The notes beneath the pieces are model-generated. The model had not been told where the DNA came from and did not search any database. It was given only the letters and a program-made list of their open reading frames with translations. Of a stretch of 64,000 nt of DNA, positions 42,205-50,781 are shown piece after piece. The position numbers were made by a program, and so were the translations under genes. Each line of letters opens with the position of its first letter. The first letter of the stretch is position 1. The DNA is from Nonomuraea wenchangensis (GTDB lineage Bacteria; Actinomycetota; Actinomycetes; Streptosporangiales; Streptosporangiaceae). The stretch is taken from NCBI RefSeq assembly GCF_900111685.1, contig NZ_FOHX01000005.1, forward strand, positions 372,001-436,000. The letters run 5' to 3'.

Positions 42205-43403
42205 CCGAGACACTTCCCGCATTCCCGGGCGTCAGGGCGGCCTCGTGCCCGTTCGACCCGCCGCCCGCGCTGCGCGAGCTGCAGAAGGACGCGCCGCTCA
42301 CCCGGGTGCGGCTGTGGGACGGCAGCACCGCCTGGCTGGTCACCGCGTACGCCGAGCAGAAGGAGCTGCTCAGCCACCCGCAGGTCAGCTCGGACATCAC
42401 CCGGCCCGGCTACCCGTTGCCCGCCCAGACACTGCAACGCCCGGACAGCCCGGTGAGCTTCATCCTCATGGACGACCCCGAGCACCACCGGCTGCGCCGC
42501 ATGGTGCAGGGCTCGTTCACGGTCCGCAGGGTGGAGGGCATGCGCCCGGCCGTGCAGCGCATCGTGGACGACCTCATCGACGGCCTGCTGGCCGGGCCGA
42601 AGCCGGTGGACCTGGTGGAGGCGTTCGCGCTGCCGGTGCCGTCGCTGGTGATCTGCGAGCTGCTCGGCGTCCCGTACGCCGACCACGCCTTCTTCCAGGA
42701 GAACAGCCAGGTCATCGTCAAGCGGAACGTGTCGCCCGAGGAGCGGGCCGCCGCCGGCGGCCGGCTCAACGACTACCTGGACGGGCTCGTCGCCGACAAG
42801 CTCGCGCACCCCTGCGACGACCTGCTGTCCAAGGTGGCCGCCCAGGTCACGGCGGGCGAGCTGAGCAGGCAGGAGGCGGCCAGGATGGGCGTGCTGCTGC
42901 TCGTCGCCGGGCACGAGACCACCGCCAACATGATCGCCCTCGGCACCCTCGCCCTGCTCCAGCACCCCGACCAGCTCGCCCTGCTGCGTGAGAGCGACGA
43001 TCCCGCGCTGGTCGCGGGCGCGGTGGAGGAGCTGCTGCGCTACCTCAACATCACCCACCGGGGACGTCACCGCGTCGCGCTGGCCGACATCGAGATCGCC
43101 GGCGAGGTCATCCGCGCCGGGGACGGCCTCATCATGGCCAACGACCTCGGCAACCGCGATCCCGAGGTCTTCCCCGACCCCGACACGCTCGACCTGCGCC
43201 GCGACGCCCACCGTCACGTGGCGTTCGGCTTCGGCGTGCACCAGTGCCTCGGCCAGCCGCTGGCCCGCATGGAGCTGCAGGTCGCCTACGCCACCCTCTA
43301 CCGGCGCGTCCCCACCCTCGCTCTGGCGACGGACCTGGACCGGATCCCGTTCAAGCACGACGGCCAGGTCTACGGGGTCTACGAACTTCCCGTCACGTGG
43401 TGA
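42201..43403 (+). CDS. Cytochrome P450 (first of pair)
   Basis: Encodes 400 aa. I-helix AGHETTAN, ExxR as EELLR, and haem loop FGFGVHQCLGQPLARMEL (Cys near residue 345) are intact. Soluble class I bacterial P450 needing ferredoxin and reductase, neither of which is adjacent. Coupled to the TetR gene. Likely oxidises a small hydrophobic substrate, possibly the TetR effector. Confidence 0.95.
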   Translation: MTETLPAFPGVRAASCPFDPPPALRELQKDAPLTRVRLWDGSTAWLVTAYAEQKELLSHPQVSSDITRPGYPLPAQTLQRPDSPVSFILMDDPEHHRLRRMVQGSFTVRRVEGMRPAVQRIVDDLIDGLLAGPKPVDLVEAFALPVPSLVICELLGVPYADHAFFQENSQVIVKRNVSPEERAAAGGRLNDYLDGLVADKLAHPCDDLLSKVAAQVTAGELSRQEAARMGVLLLVAGHETTANMIALGTLALLQHPDQLALLRESDDPALVAGAVEELLRYLNITHRGRHRVALADIEIAGEVIRAGDGLIMANDLGNRDPEVFPDPDTLDLRRDAHRHVAFGFGVHQCLGQPLARMELQVAYATLYRRVPTLALATDLDRIPFKHDGQVYGVYELPVTW

Positions 43404-43501
43404 CCCCGCGGGTTCCGCGCGGCGCGCGGGCGCAGGCATTACCGTCGGGTTGAGAACGTTGTCAGGAACTCCGTCCGAGGCCGGTCCCTCCGGGAGATGA
43501 C

Positions 43502-44698
43502 ATGAGCGATCCTGCGGTGGTGCCGCTCCACATGCGGCGCGACGGGTTCGACCCCGACCCCGAGCTGTCCGCCCTGCGCGACGGGGAAGGCGTGCGCCGG
43601 GTGTCCACCCCGTTCGGCGTCGACGCGTGGGTGGTGAGCCGCTACGCCGACGTGCGCGAGGTGCTCGGCGACCCGGCGCGGTTCAGCAACGACGTGGGCC
43701 TGGCGTTCCGGCCCACCGGCCGCCCGCAGCTCAGCGAGGAGGAGCTGCGGCAGGCGCGGGCGGGCAACCTGCTGGCCTTCGACCCGCCCGAGCACACCCG
43801 GCTGCGCCGCATCCTGACGCCCGAGTTCACCATGCGCAGGATGCGCCGCCTGGAGCCGCGCATCCACGAGATCGTCCGCGAGCACCTGGACGCGATGGAG
43901 CGCACCGGGCCGCCGGTCGACCTGGTCACCGCCTTCGCCCTGCCGATCCCGTCCCTGGTCATCTGCGAGCTGCTGGGCGTCCCGTACGACGACCGCGACG
44001 ACTTCCAGCGACGCACCGGCGCGCTGCTCGACATCTCGCTCCCGATGGCCGAACGCCAGGCCGCGAGCCTGGAACAGCGCGCCTACATGGCCGGCCTCGT
44101 CGCCCGCGCCCAGGCCGCGCCGGGCGAGGACATGCTCGGCATGCTGGTGCGCGAGCACGGCGACGACCTGTCCACCGACGAGCTGGTGGGCGTCGCCGGG
44201 CTGCTGCTGCTGGCCGGGCACGAGACGACGTCCAACATGCTCGGGCTCGGCACCCTGGCGCTGCTGCGCCACCCCGACCAGCTCGCGCTGCTCAGGAAGG
44301 AGCCCGAGCGGATCGGCGCCGCCGTGGAGGAGCTGCTGCGCTGGCTCAGCATCGTGCACTCCGGCACCGGCAAGCTCACCACCACCGAGACCGAGCTGTC
44401 CGGCGTCCGCATCCCGGCCGGAGCGCTGGTGATGGTCGCGCTGCCCGCGGCCAACCGCGATCCGGCGTTCATCGCCGACCCCGACCGCTTCGACATCGCC
44501 CGCGGCGACCTCGGCCACGTCGCCTTCGGTCACGGCGTGCACCACTGCCTCGGCGCGCCGCTCGCCAGGATGGAGATGCGCATCGCCTTCCCCGCGCTGC
44601 TGGAGCGCTTCCCCGGGCTGCGCGAGAGCGGCGTCCCGCCGCGGTTCCGCTCCTTCAACGTCGTCTACGGGCTGACCTCCTTCGAGGTCGCCTGGTAG
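43502..44698 (+). CDS. Cytochrome P450 (second of pair)
   Basis: Encodes 398 aa with [15 protein letters not shown] and [18 protein letters not shown]. The short stretch [16 protein letters not shown] is nearly shared with the first P450, consistent with duplication from one ancestor. GGGAGATG precedes ATG. 98 bases separate the two P450s. It converges with the FAD monooxygenase with a one-base gap between coding ends. Confidence 0.95.
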   Translation: MSDPAVVPLHMRRDGFDPDPELSALRDGEGVRRVSTPFGVDAWVVSRYADVREVLGDPARFSNDVGLAFRPTGRPQLSEEELRQARAGNLLAFDPPEHTRLRRILTPEFTMRRMRRLEPRIHEIVREHLDAMERTGPPVDLVTAFALPIPSLVICELLGVPYDDRDDFQRRTGALLDISLPMAERQAASLEQRAYMAGLVARAQAAPGEDMLGMLVREHGDDLSTDELVGVAGLLLLAGHETTSNMLGLGTLALLRHPDQLALLRKEPERIGAAVEELLRWLSIVHSGTGKLTTTETELSGVRIPAGALVMVALPAANRDPAFIADPDRFDIARGDLGHVAFGHGVHHCLGAPLARMEMRIAFPALLERFPGLRESGVPPRFRSFNVVYGLTSFEVAW

Positions 44699-44699
44699 C

Positions 44700-46175
44700 T
44701 CACCGGACGCCGACGCCGTCGAGGTAGGCCGCGAGCGCTCCGAGCTCGTCCGGGCCGCCCACCGCCGCCACGTATCCGTCCGGGCGGACGAGCGCCCACT
44801 CGCCCCGCGACAACCCGTAGGCGTCGCGGACGTGGCCGCCGGTGTCGAGCACGTCCCAGCCGACGACGTGCACCCGCAGGCCGCGGCGCGGCCCGCTGAA
44901 CGCGTCCGGGTCGCCCCCGTGGCCGAGCAGGGTCCAGTGCGGCCCCTGGAACAGGCTGAACAGCCGGGTCGCGACCCCGGCCGCGCCCGTCACGGGCGCG
45001 TCGGGAGCGCGGTCGCCAGGCCGCACGCCCTTGTCGCGGTCCGGAACGGCGACCGTCAGCGGGGAGTCCGGGTAGCCGAGGTCGAGCTGGGTCACCTCCC
45101 GGCCGCGCCGGGTGTCGCGGTTCATGGCCGCGCGCAGCAGCCGCTCCGACAGGCCCAGCACCGCCTCGGCGATGGGCCGGCGCTCCAGCTCGTACGACGC
45201 CAGCACCGGCTCCGGAGCGCCGCCGAGCACAGCCGCCAGCTTCCAGCCGAGGTTGTAGGCGTCCTGGACGCTGGTGTTCAGTCCCTGTCCGCCGGTCGGG
45301 GGATGGCAGTGGGCGGCGTCCCCGGCCAGCAGCACGCGTCCGCGCCGGTAGGCGTCGGCCAGGCGGGCGTTCATCTCGTAGGCCGACGCCCACGTCACCT
45401 CGCGGACCGTGAGGTCGTCGCGGGCGGTGCGGGCGCGGACGAGCGCGGTGAGCCCGCCGGCCGACAGGTCGACGTCCACACCGAAGGGGACGGGGGCCTG
45501 GAGCTGGAACAGGTCGGTGCCGTACAGGGGGCACAGCGACACGTCCTCCGGCGTCCCCTGGTTCCAGCGGTGCCAGAAGCCGGACGAGAGCCCGTCCAGC
45601 CGCACGTCGGCCACGAGCGCCCGCACGCCGAGCGTCTTGCCGGGGAAGCCGATGCTGAGGGCCTTGCGCACGGAGCTGGCGCCGCCGTCCGCGCCGACCA
45701 GGTAGCCCGCCCGCACGGTCTCGCGGCCCGCGGGCGTCTCGATCGTGACGGTCACGCCGTCGGGGTCCTGCTCGAAGCCGGTGAGGCGGTGGGCGTACTC
45801 GGGGGCGTGGCCGAGCTCGGCCAGCCGCTCGCGCAGCCTACTCTCGGTGCGGAACTGGGGGACGAGCAGCGCCAGGTGGTAAGGCTCGTCCGGCGTCGGG
45901 TCCGGCAGCAGCCCGGCGGGCCGGTCCACGGGCCCGTCGTCGGTGTAGAGGCGCTGGTACGGGTACTCGCCGCCGGAGGCGACGATCCGGTCCAGCACGC
46001 CGAGGTCCTCGAACACCTCCTGCGTACGGGGCTGGATGCCCTTGCCGCGCGAGCCGGGGAACGGGTGGGCCGCCTGGTCGATCAGGCGGAAGGCGACGTT
46101 CCTGCGGGCGAGGTCGATGGCCAGGGTCAGGCCGGCCGCGCCGGCGCCACAGATGATCACGTCGAGATCCGTCAT
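44700..46175 (-). CDS. FAD-dependent aromatic-ring monooxygenase
   Basis: Encodes 491 aa of the pentachlorophenol/polyketide hydroxylase type: GAGAAGLTLAIDLAR at the N-terminus, YLVGADGGASSVRK (DG motif) and VLLAGDAAHCHPPTGGQGLNTSVQDA (GD motif), with a C-terminal thioredoxin-like segment. ATG 46175 has GAAGGAGG seven bases upstream. Divergent from a MarR gene that probably controls it. Substrate likely a phenolic or polyketide. Confidence 0.93.
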   Translation of the reverse strand: MTDLDVIICGAGAAGLTLAIDLARRNVAFRLIDQAAHPFPGSRGKGIQPRTQEVFEDLGVLDRIVASGGEYPYQRLYTDDGPVDRPAGLLPDPTPDEPYHLALLVPQFRTESRLRERLAELGHAPEYAHRLTGFEQDPDGVTVTIETPAGRETVRAGYLVGADGGASSVRKALSIGFPGKTLGVRALVADVRLDGLSSGFWHRWNQGTPEDVSLCPLYGTDLFQLQAPVPFGVDVDLSAGGLTALVRARTARDDLTVREVTWASAYEMNARLADAYRRGRVLLAGDAAHCHPPTGGQGLNTSVQDAYNLGWKLAAVLGGAPEPVLASYELERRPIAEAVLGLSERLLRAAMNRDTRRGREVTQLDLGYPDSPLTVAVPDRDKGVRPGDRAPDAPVTGAAGVATRLFSLFQGPHWTLLGHGGDPDAFSGPRRGLRVHVVGWDVLDTGGHVRDAYGLSRGEWALVRPDGYVAAVGGPDELGALAAYLDGVGVR

Positions 46176-46206
46176 GGGTGTGCCTCCTTCGAAAGTATGT
46201 GTATTC

Positions 46207-46267
46207 TGCACCTAATTTTTCGGATCGGTCAAGCCAGGCCATGGAAAATGCCTCGAAGGTAGGTGCA
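46207..46267. promoter_or_regulatory. Inverted repeats in monooxygenase-marR gap
   Basis: TGCACCTA (46207-46214) and TAGGTGCA (46260-46267) are perfect complements 45 bases apart, and GTATTC occurs beside each (46201 and 46276). The 167-base gap is AT-richer than average. It fits two operator half-sites for the MarR protein. Confidence 0.4.
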
Positions 46268-46342
46268 TGAGGAACGTATTCTTCGTAGCGGTATCCTCGC
46301 GTCAGCATCGCCCGCCCGTTCACGTAAGGCAGCACGACGACC

Positions 46343-46825
46343 ATGACCTCCAAGCACCGCCGGCAGGCCGCGTTCAGGCGCCTGCACGAAGCCATGGTCG
46401 ACCTCACCGCGATCATGAACCTGCCGCAGCGCGACGAGGCGCTCATCGCCGAGGCCGGCGTCCAGCTCGACCGGGCCCTGTTCCCCCTGCTCGTCGGCAT
46501 CCAGCGGTTCGGCCCGATCAGCGTCGGCGAGCTCGCGGAGCGGGCGGGCCGCGACCACACCACCGTGAGCCGGCAGGTGGCGAGGCTGGCCGAGCTCGGC
46601 CTGGTCGAGCGGCGGCCGGGCGCGGTGGACAAGCGGGTGAAGGAGGCGCTGATCACCGACGCCGGCCGGCAGGTCACGGACGCGCTCGACGCCGCCAGGC
46701 AGCGGATCGCCGGGCCCGTGTTCGAGCACTGGAGCGACCGTGACGTGCTGGAGCTCGAACGCCTGATGCGCCGCTTCGTCGACGACCTGGTCTCGCTGTC
46801 CGAGGTGGCGAAGGAGGACACCTGA
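46343..46825 (+). CDS. MarR-family transcriptional regulator
   Basis: Encodes 160 aa with a winged helix (SVGELAERAGRDHTTVSRQVARLAELGLVERRPGAVDKR, in parts) and dimerisation helices. Divergent from the FAD monooxygenase and likely its repressor, responding to a phenolic ligand. The ATG is preceded by CACGACGACC without a clear site. Confidence 0.92.
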   Translation: MTSKHRRQAAFRRLHEAMVDLTAIMNLPQRDEALIAEAGVQLDRALFPLLVGIQRFGPISVGELAERAGRDHTTVSRQVARLAELGLVERRPGAVDKRVKEALITDAGRQVTDALDAARQRIAGPVFEHWSDRDVLELERLMRRFVDDLVSLSEVAKEDT

Positions 46826-46846
46826 GCGGCCTGCCATCATGATCGC

Positions 46847-47102
46847 GTGACCACGATCCTCACCCGCGGCGACCTGCTCACCCTGCTCGATCCCGGCGCC
46901 TGCCTCGACGGCCGGGGCCGCCCATGCCACCCTCGGTGAGATCCTGCGCGGCGACCATCCGGGCCGCACCGACCCCGAGCAGATCACGGTGTACGGGCCG
47001 GTGGGCCTCCCGTGGCAGGACCTCGCCCTCAGCCTGCTCGCCTGGCGCGAAGCCGGGCGGCGGGGCGTCGGCACCGAGATCGACTTCCTCGCCGGTCCCT
47101 GA
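46847..47102 (+). pseudogene. Remnant of an ornithine cyclodeaminase/mu-crystallin gene
   Basis: The first 22 codons from GTG 46847 read as the family N-terminus (TTILTRGDLLTLLDPGACLDG) and run to a stop at 46937. A second frame, starting near 46917 and ending at TGA 47100-47102, reads as the family C-terminus (ILRGDHPGRTDPEQITVYG, GLPWQDLALSLLAW, GTEIDFLAGP). About 230 internal codons are missing, with a frameshift at the join. No product expected. Confidence 0.85.
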
Positions 47103-47123
47103 GCCGGCGCGGCCTCCGCCTGG

Positions 47124-48095
47124 TCAGCCGCCCTGGGCGGCGCGGCGGTAGCGGCCGGGCGCGGTGCCGTACGCGCGCTTGAACGCCGTGCCGAAGGCGA
47201 ACTCCGAGCTGTAGCCGACGCCCGCGGCGATCCGCGCCAGCCCGAGGTCGCTCTCCCGCAGTTGCCGGGCCGCGACCGTCATGCGCCACCAGGTCAGGTA
47301 CGTCAGCGGCGGCCGGCCCACCAGCGCCGTGAACCGGGCCGAGAACGCCGCCCGCGACATCCCTGCCGCGCGCCCCAGCGCCTCGACCGTCCACGGGTGG
47401 TCCGGCTCGCGGTGCATGGCGCGCAGCGCGGCGCTGACCGCGGGATCCGTCAGCGCCGCCGCCCAGCCGGTGGCGTCGTCCCCGGCGGGCCGCTCCTCCA
47501 GCCAGGCCCGCAGGATGAACAGCAGGAGCGTGTCGAGCAGCGCGGGGATGACGGTGTCCGTGCCGAGCCGAGGCTGGTCCAGCTCCCGCCCGAGCACCTC
47601 GACGAGAGCGTGCAGCCCGGGCGCCCCCGGCGCCGCGCCGGCCCGCGGTCCGGGGATGTGGATCAGGCCGGGCAGGTCGTGCAGGAGCGGGTGCGCGTGC
47701 CGGGGATCGAGCCGGTAGCCGCCGCAGAGGGTGACCACGCCCGCCGCGCCGCTGCCGACGGTGTCGCTGCCCACGGTGTCGGTGGCGAACAGGGCCGGTT
47801 CGTCGGACAGGGGATCGCAGTCGGTGGCGGCCAGCGGGGTGCCGGGGGAGTCGGCCAGCCCGTACGGCTCGCCGTGCGGGAAGAACACGACGTCCCCGGC
47901 GGCCAGCGGCACCGGCGCGGCCCCCGGGTCGCCCTCCGGTGGCATGAGCCAGCACGCCCCCTTGAGTATCACCTGGAACCCGGCCGCCCCCGGCACCGAA
48001 GGGAACCGCCGCCCCCAGACGCCGTGCCAGGCGATGCGCGCCGCGTTCGGCCGGCCGGTGCGCATGAGCGCGATCACGTCGCTGAGCACGTCCAT
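47124..48095 (-). CDS. AraC-family regulator with cupin domain
   Basis: Encodes 323 aa: an N-terminal cupin_6-type sensor (residues 10-190; FFPHGEPYGLAD) and a C-terminal double HTH (WTVEALGRAAGMSRAAFSARF and RIAAGVGYSSEFAFGTAFKRAYG). Its start lies 83 bases from the divergent reductase fusion, which it likely regulates. ATG has an unclear ribosome site. Confidence 0.92.
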   Translation of the reverse strand: MDVLSDVIALMRTGRPNAARIAWHGVWGRRFPSVPGAAGFQVILKGACWLMPPEGDPGAAPVPLAAGDVVFFPHGEPYGLADSPGTPLAATDCDPLSDEPALFATDTVGSDTVGSGAAGVVTLCGGYRLDPRHAHPLLHDLPGLIHIPGPRAGAAPGAPGLHALVEVLGRELDQPRLGTDTVIPALLDTLLLFILRAWLEERPAGDDATGWAAALTDPAVSAALRAMHREPDHPWTVEALGRAAGMSRAAFSARFTALVGRPPLTYLTWWRMTVAARQLRESDLGLARIAAGVGYSSEFAFGTAFKRAYGTAPGRYRRAAQGG

Positions 48096-48178
48096 CCGGC
48101 CACCCTACCGACGAACGCGTATGATTTCCGGACTCCAGGACATTGGTCGTCTCGCGCCGCCGCCCTAGCGTGGCAGCC

Positions 48179-49915
48179 ATGTCATCCAAGATCCTCGTCA
48201 CCGGGGCCACGGGCACCGTCGGCCGCGCCCTCGTGACCGAGCTGGCCGCCGACCCGGCGCAGCCGCACGTCCTCGCCCTGGTCCGCGACCCCGCCGCCGT
48301 CCTCCCGCCGCGCGTCGAGCCGGTGCACGGCGACCTCACCGACCCCGCCTCGTTCGCCGCCGCCGTCGAGGGCGTCACCGCGGCCTTCCTGCTGTGGCCG
48401 TTCGGCACCGCCGACGGGTTCGGCGCGGTCCTCGACGTGCTCGCCCGGCACACCCGCCGCGTCGTCTACCTCTCCTCGGCCGCCCGCCGCCCGGCCGAGC
48501 GCGAGATCGAGCGGCTGATCCGGCGCTCCGGGCTGGAGTGGGTGATCCTGCGCCCGCACCAGTTCGCCTCCGCCGCCCTGCGCTGGGCCGCCGATCCGCG
48601 GTTCCAGGCCGAGGGCGTGGTCGCCGAGCCGTACGGCCGGTCGGCCGCGCCCCCCGTCCACGAGCGGGACCTCGCCGAGATCGCCGCCGACGCGCTCACC
48701 CTGCGCGGCCCCGCCGGGGTCGTGCACGAGGTGACCGGGCCGGAGACGCTGACGCAGGCCGAGCAGGTGCGCATCGTCGGCGAGTCGGCCGGCCGCCCGG
48801 CCCGCTGGGAGGAGCGTCCGCCGGAGGAGGGCCGCCACCGCCTGGTCGCGGCCGGGCTGCCGGCCGAGGTCGCCGACGGCATCCTGCGGGCGCGCGCCGA
48901 GCTGGTGGACTCCCCATGGCCGGTGACCCCGCGCCCCGGCGCCCGCCCCTTCCGCGCCTGGGCGGCCGAGCACGCCCACCGCTTCCGCACCACCATGCGG
49001 GCCGCGCGCCTCCACGCCTACGGCGACCCCTCCGTCATCCGCCACGACGAGCTCCCGATCCCCGCCCCCGGACCGGGCGAAGTGCTGATCAAGGTGGCGG
49101 GCACCTCCTTCAACCCGTCCGAGGTCGGGCTGCGCTCCGGGCTGCTCGCGGCGGCGGTGCCGGAGTGGGCGGGGCTGCGGCTGCCGTACACGCTCGGGTG
49201 GGACGTCGCCGGCACCGTCGTCGAGACCGGCCCCGGGGTGGCCTGGCCGCGGGCGGGCGACGAGGTGATCGGCCGGCTGGACGGCGGGGCGGCGGCGTCG
49301 TACGCGCTCGCCCCGGCGCGCGTGCTCGCCCGCGCGCCGCACGGTGTGCCCCTCGCCGACGCCGCCGCGATCCCGGTGGCCGGGCTGACGGCGTGGCAGG
49401 CCGTCCACGAGCACGCCAGGATCGGGCCGGGCCAGCGGGTGCTGGTCAACGGGGCCGGCGGCGGGGTGGGCGGGTTCGCCGTGCAGCTCGCCAAGCTGGC
49501 CGGGGCCTTCGTGATCGCAACGGCCGGGAGCGCGCGCAGCGCGGCGCGGGCGCGGGCGCACGGCGCGGACGAGGTCGTGGACTACCGGACGGACCCGCTG
49601 CCCGGCGGCCTCGACGTGCTGCTCAACCTGGTCCCGCTCGACCCCGACGCCGGTGCCGCGCTGACCCGGCTGGTGCGGCCGGGGGGCGTGCTGGTCTCGG
49701 CCACCGTGCCGGTCGAGGCGTCACCGGGCGTCACGGCGATCCGCTTCGTGGCCCGCAACGACGCCGCCCACCTGGCCGTCGTCGCCGCGCTGGCCGAGGA
49801 GGGCGGGCTCGCCGTGGACGTCGCGGAACGGCTCCCGCTGACGGAGCTGGCCGCCGTCCACCACCGCGCCGAGTCCGGCGGCGCCACCGGCGGCAAGATC
49901 ATCCTGCTGCCCTGA
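48179..49915 (+). CDS. Fused NmrA-type SDR and quinone-oxidoreductase-type MDR
   Basis: Encodes 578 aa. Residues 1-265 are an NAD(P)-binding NmrA-like domain (ILVTGATGTVGRALV; YLSSAARR; WVILRPHQFASA). Residue 273 (MRAARLHAYGDPSV) begins a complete zinc-free quinone oxidoreductase (EVLIKVAGTSFNPSEV; YTLGWDVAGTVVE; VNGAGGGVGGFAVQLAKLAG). A standalone start would fall at the same place, so this is a genuine gene fusion. It may combine sensing or reduction of two quinone/enone substrates. Divergent from an AraC gene. Confidence 0.92.
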   Translation: MSSKILVTGATGTVGRALVTELAADPAQPHVLALVRDPAAVLPPRVEPVHGDLTDPASFAAAVEGVTAAFLLWPFGTADGFGAVLDVLARHTRRVVYLSSAARRPAEREIERLIRRSGLEWVILRPHQFASAALRWAADPRFQAEGVVAEPYGRSAAPPVHERDLAEIAADALTLRGPAGVVHEVTGPETLTQAEQVRIVGESAGRPARWEERPPEEGRHRLVAAGLPAEVADGILRARAELVDSPWPVTPRPGARPFRAWAAEHAHRFRTTMRAARLHAYGDPSVIRHDELPIPAPGPGEVLIKVAGTSFNPSEVGLRSGLLAAAVPEWAGLRLPYTLGWDVAGTVVETGPGVAWPRAGDEVIGRLDGGAAASYALAPARVLARAPHGVPLADAAAIPVAGLTAWQAVHEHARIGPGQRVLVNGAGGGVGGFAVQLAKLAGAFVIATAGSARSAARARAHGADEVVDYRTDPLPGGLDVLLNLVPLDPDAGAALTRLVRPGGVLVSATVPVEASPGVTAIRFVARNDAAHLAVVAALAEEGGLAVDVAERLPLTELAAVHHRAESGGATGGKIILLP

Positions 49916-49941
49916 GCGCGCCGGCCTGGGCCTGCCGGCGG

Positions 49942-50781
49942 TCAGGGGCGGGCCGGCCACCAGCCGCCGACCACCTCGACGTCCTCGCTCTTCAGCGCCT
50001 CGTGCCAGACGGGGTCGCGCAGCAGCCGGGCCTCCCAGGACCGTACGACGCCGTCCGGACCCGCGACCGCCTCCTCGCTGGACGGATGCAGGAACAGCTC
50101 GCTCGTGCCCTCGGGCAGCGCGGCGAGCCGGCGCAGGTAGTCCTCGCGCAGCCGCTCGTAGCCGCCCAGCTCGGCCGCCGTGCTGCGGTTGGTGGCGATC
50201 GTCTCGGGCAGGGCCACGCCCAGCGCGTCCGCGAGCCCGACGGCCCGTTCGTGCACCGCCGCGAGCGCCGGCGGGAGCGGCCCGCCCATGTACGGCTCCG
50301 GGTCACGGGGCAGCCGGAAGGCGAGGCCGTGGCGGGCGCATCAGCGCAGGGTCTCGGCCAGCCACGACCTGCCGTGCAGGCCGTAGAGGGTGCCGGCGTG
50401 GGAGTCGGCCGCCTCCGGCGCGAGGCCGTGCTCGCGCATCCAGCCGAGCTGCGCCTCCGCCTCCCGTTCGACGTCCTCGGCCGCGCCGCGGGCGCCGAGC
50501 GCGAACGGGTCGTCGAACAGCGTCCCGTCCGGGCCGGTGAGGCTCGCGCCGCCGGTGAGCGGACGCCAGCGCGGGACCCCGCGTTCGCTCGTCAGCGTCA
50601 CGTGCACGCGCGGCACGACGCCGAGCTCGCGGACCCGTTCGGCGGCGTGGGCCGCGGACGGCGAGAGGCAGATGAGCGTCGTCGCGCTGACGTGGCCCTC
50701 GGCGAGCAGGCCGAGGATGACCTCGGTCGAGCCGGCCTCCCTGCCGAGGTCGTCGGCGGTGATCACCAGGCGGCGGCTCAT
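49942..50781 (-). pseudogene. ChbG/YdjC-type carbohydrate deacetylase interrupted by TGA
   Basis: From ATG 50781 (MSRRLVITADDLGRE) a YdjC-fold deacetylase reads in frame to TGA at 50341-50343, then continues in the same frame for another 132 codons to 49942 (CARHGLAFRLPRDPEPYMGG... LFLHPSSEEAV). Metal ligands of the family, D in ITADDLG and H in PRVHVTLTSE and DSHAGT, are in the first part. Only the one stop is abnormal. ATG overlaps the transporter stop by four bases (ATGA). A recent inactivation, a sequencing error or recoding are possible. Confidence 0.8.

Noticed and set aside
41200-44700. Secondary-metabolite cluster around the P450s
   Set aside because: No PKS, NRPS, terpene cyclase, ferredoxin or glycosyltransferase adjoins; only TetR, P450s and a convergent monooxygenase.
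50341-50343. Selenocysteine reading of the ChbG TGA
   Set aside because: No SelB/SelA genes or plausible SECIS hairpin noted nearby, and ChbG homologues do not use selenium at this place; nonsense mutation or error is simpler.
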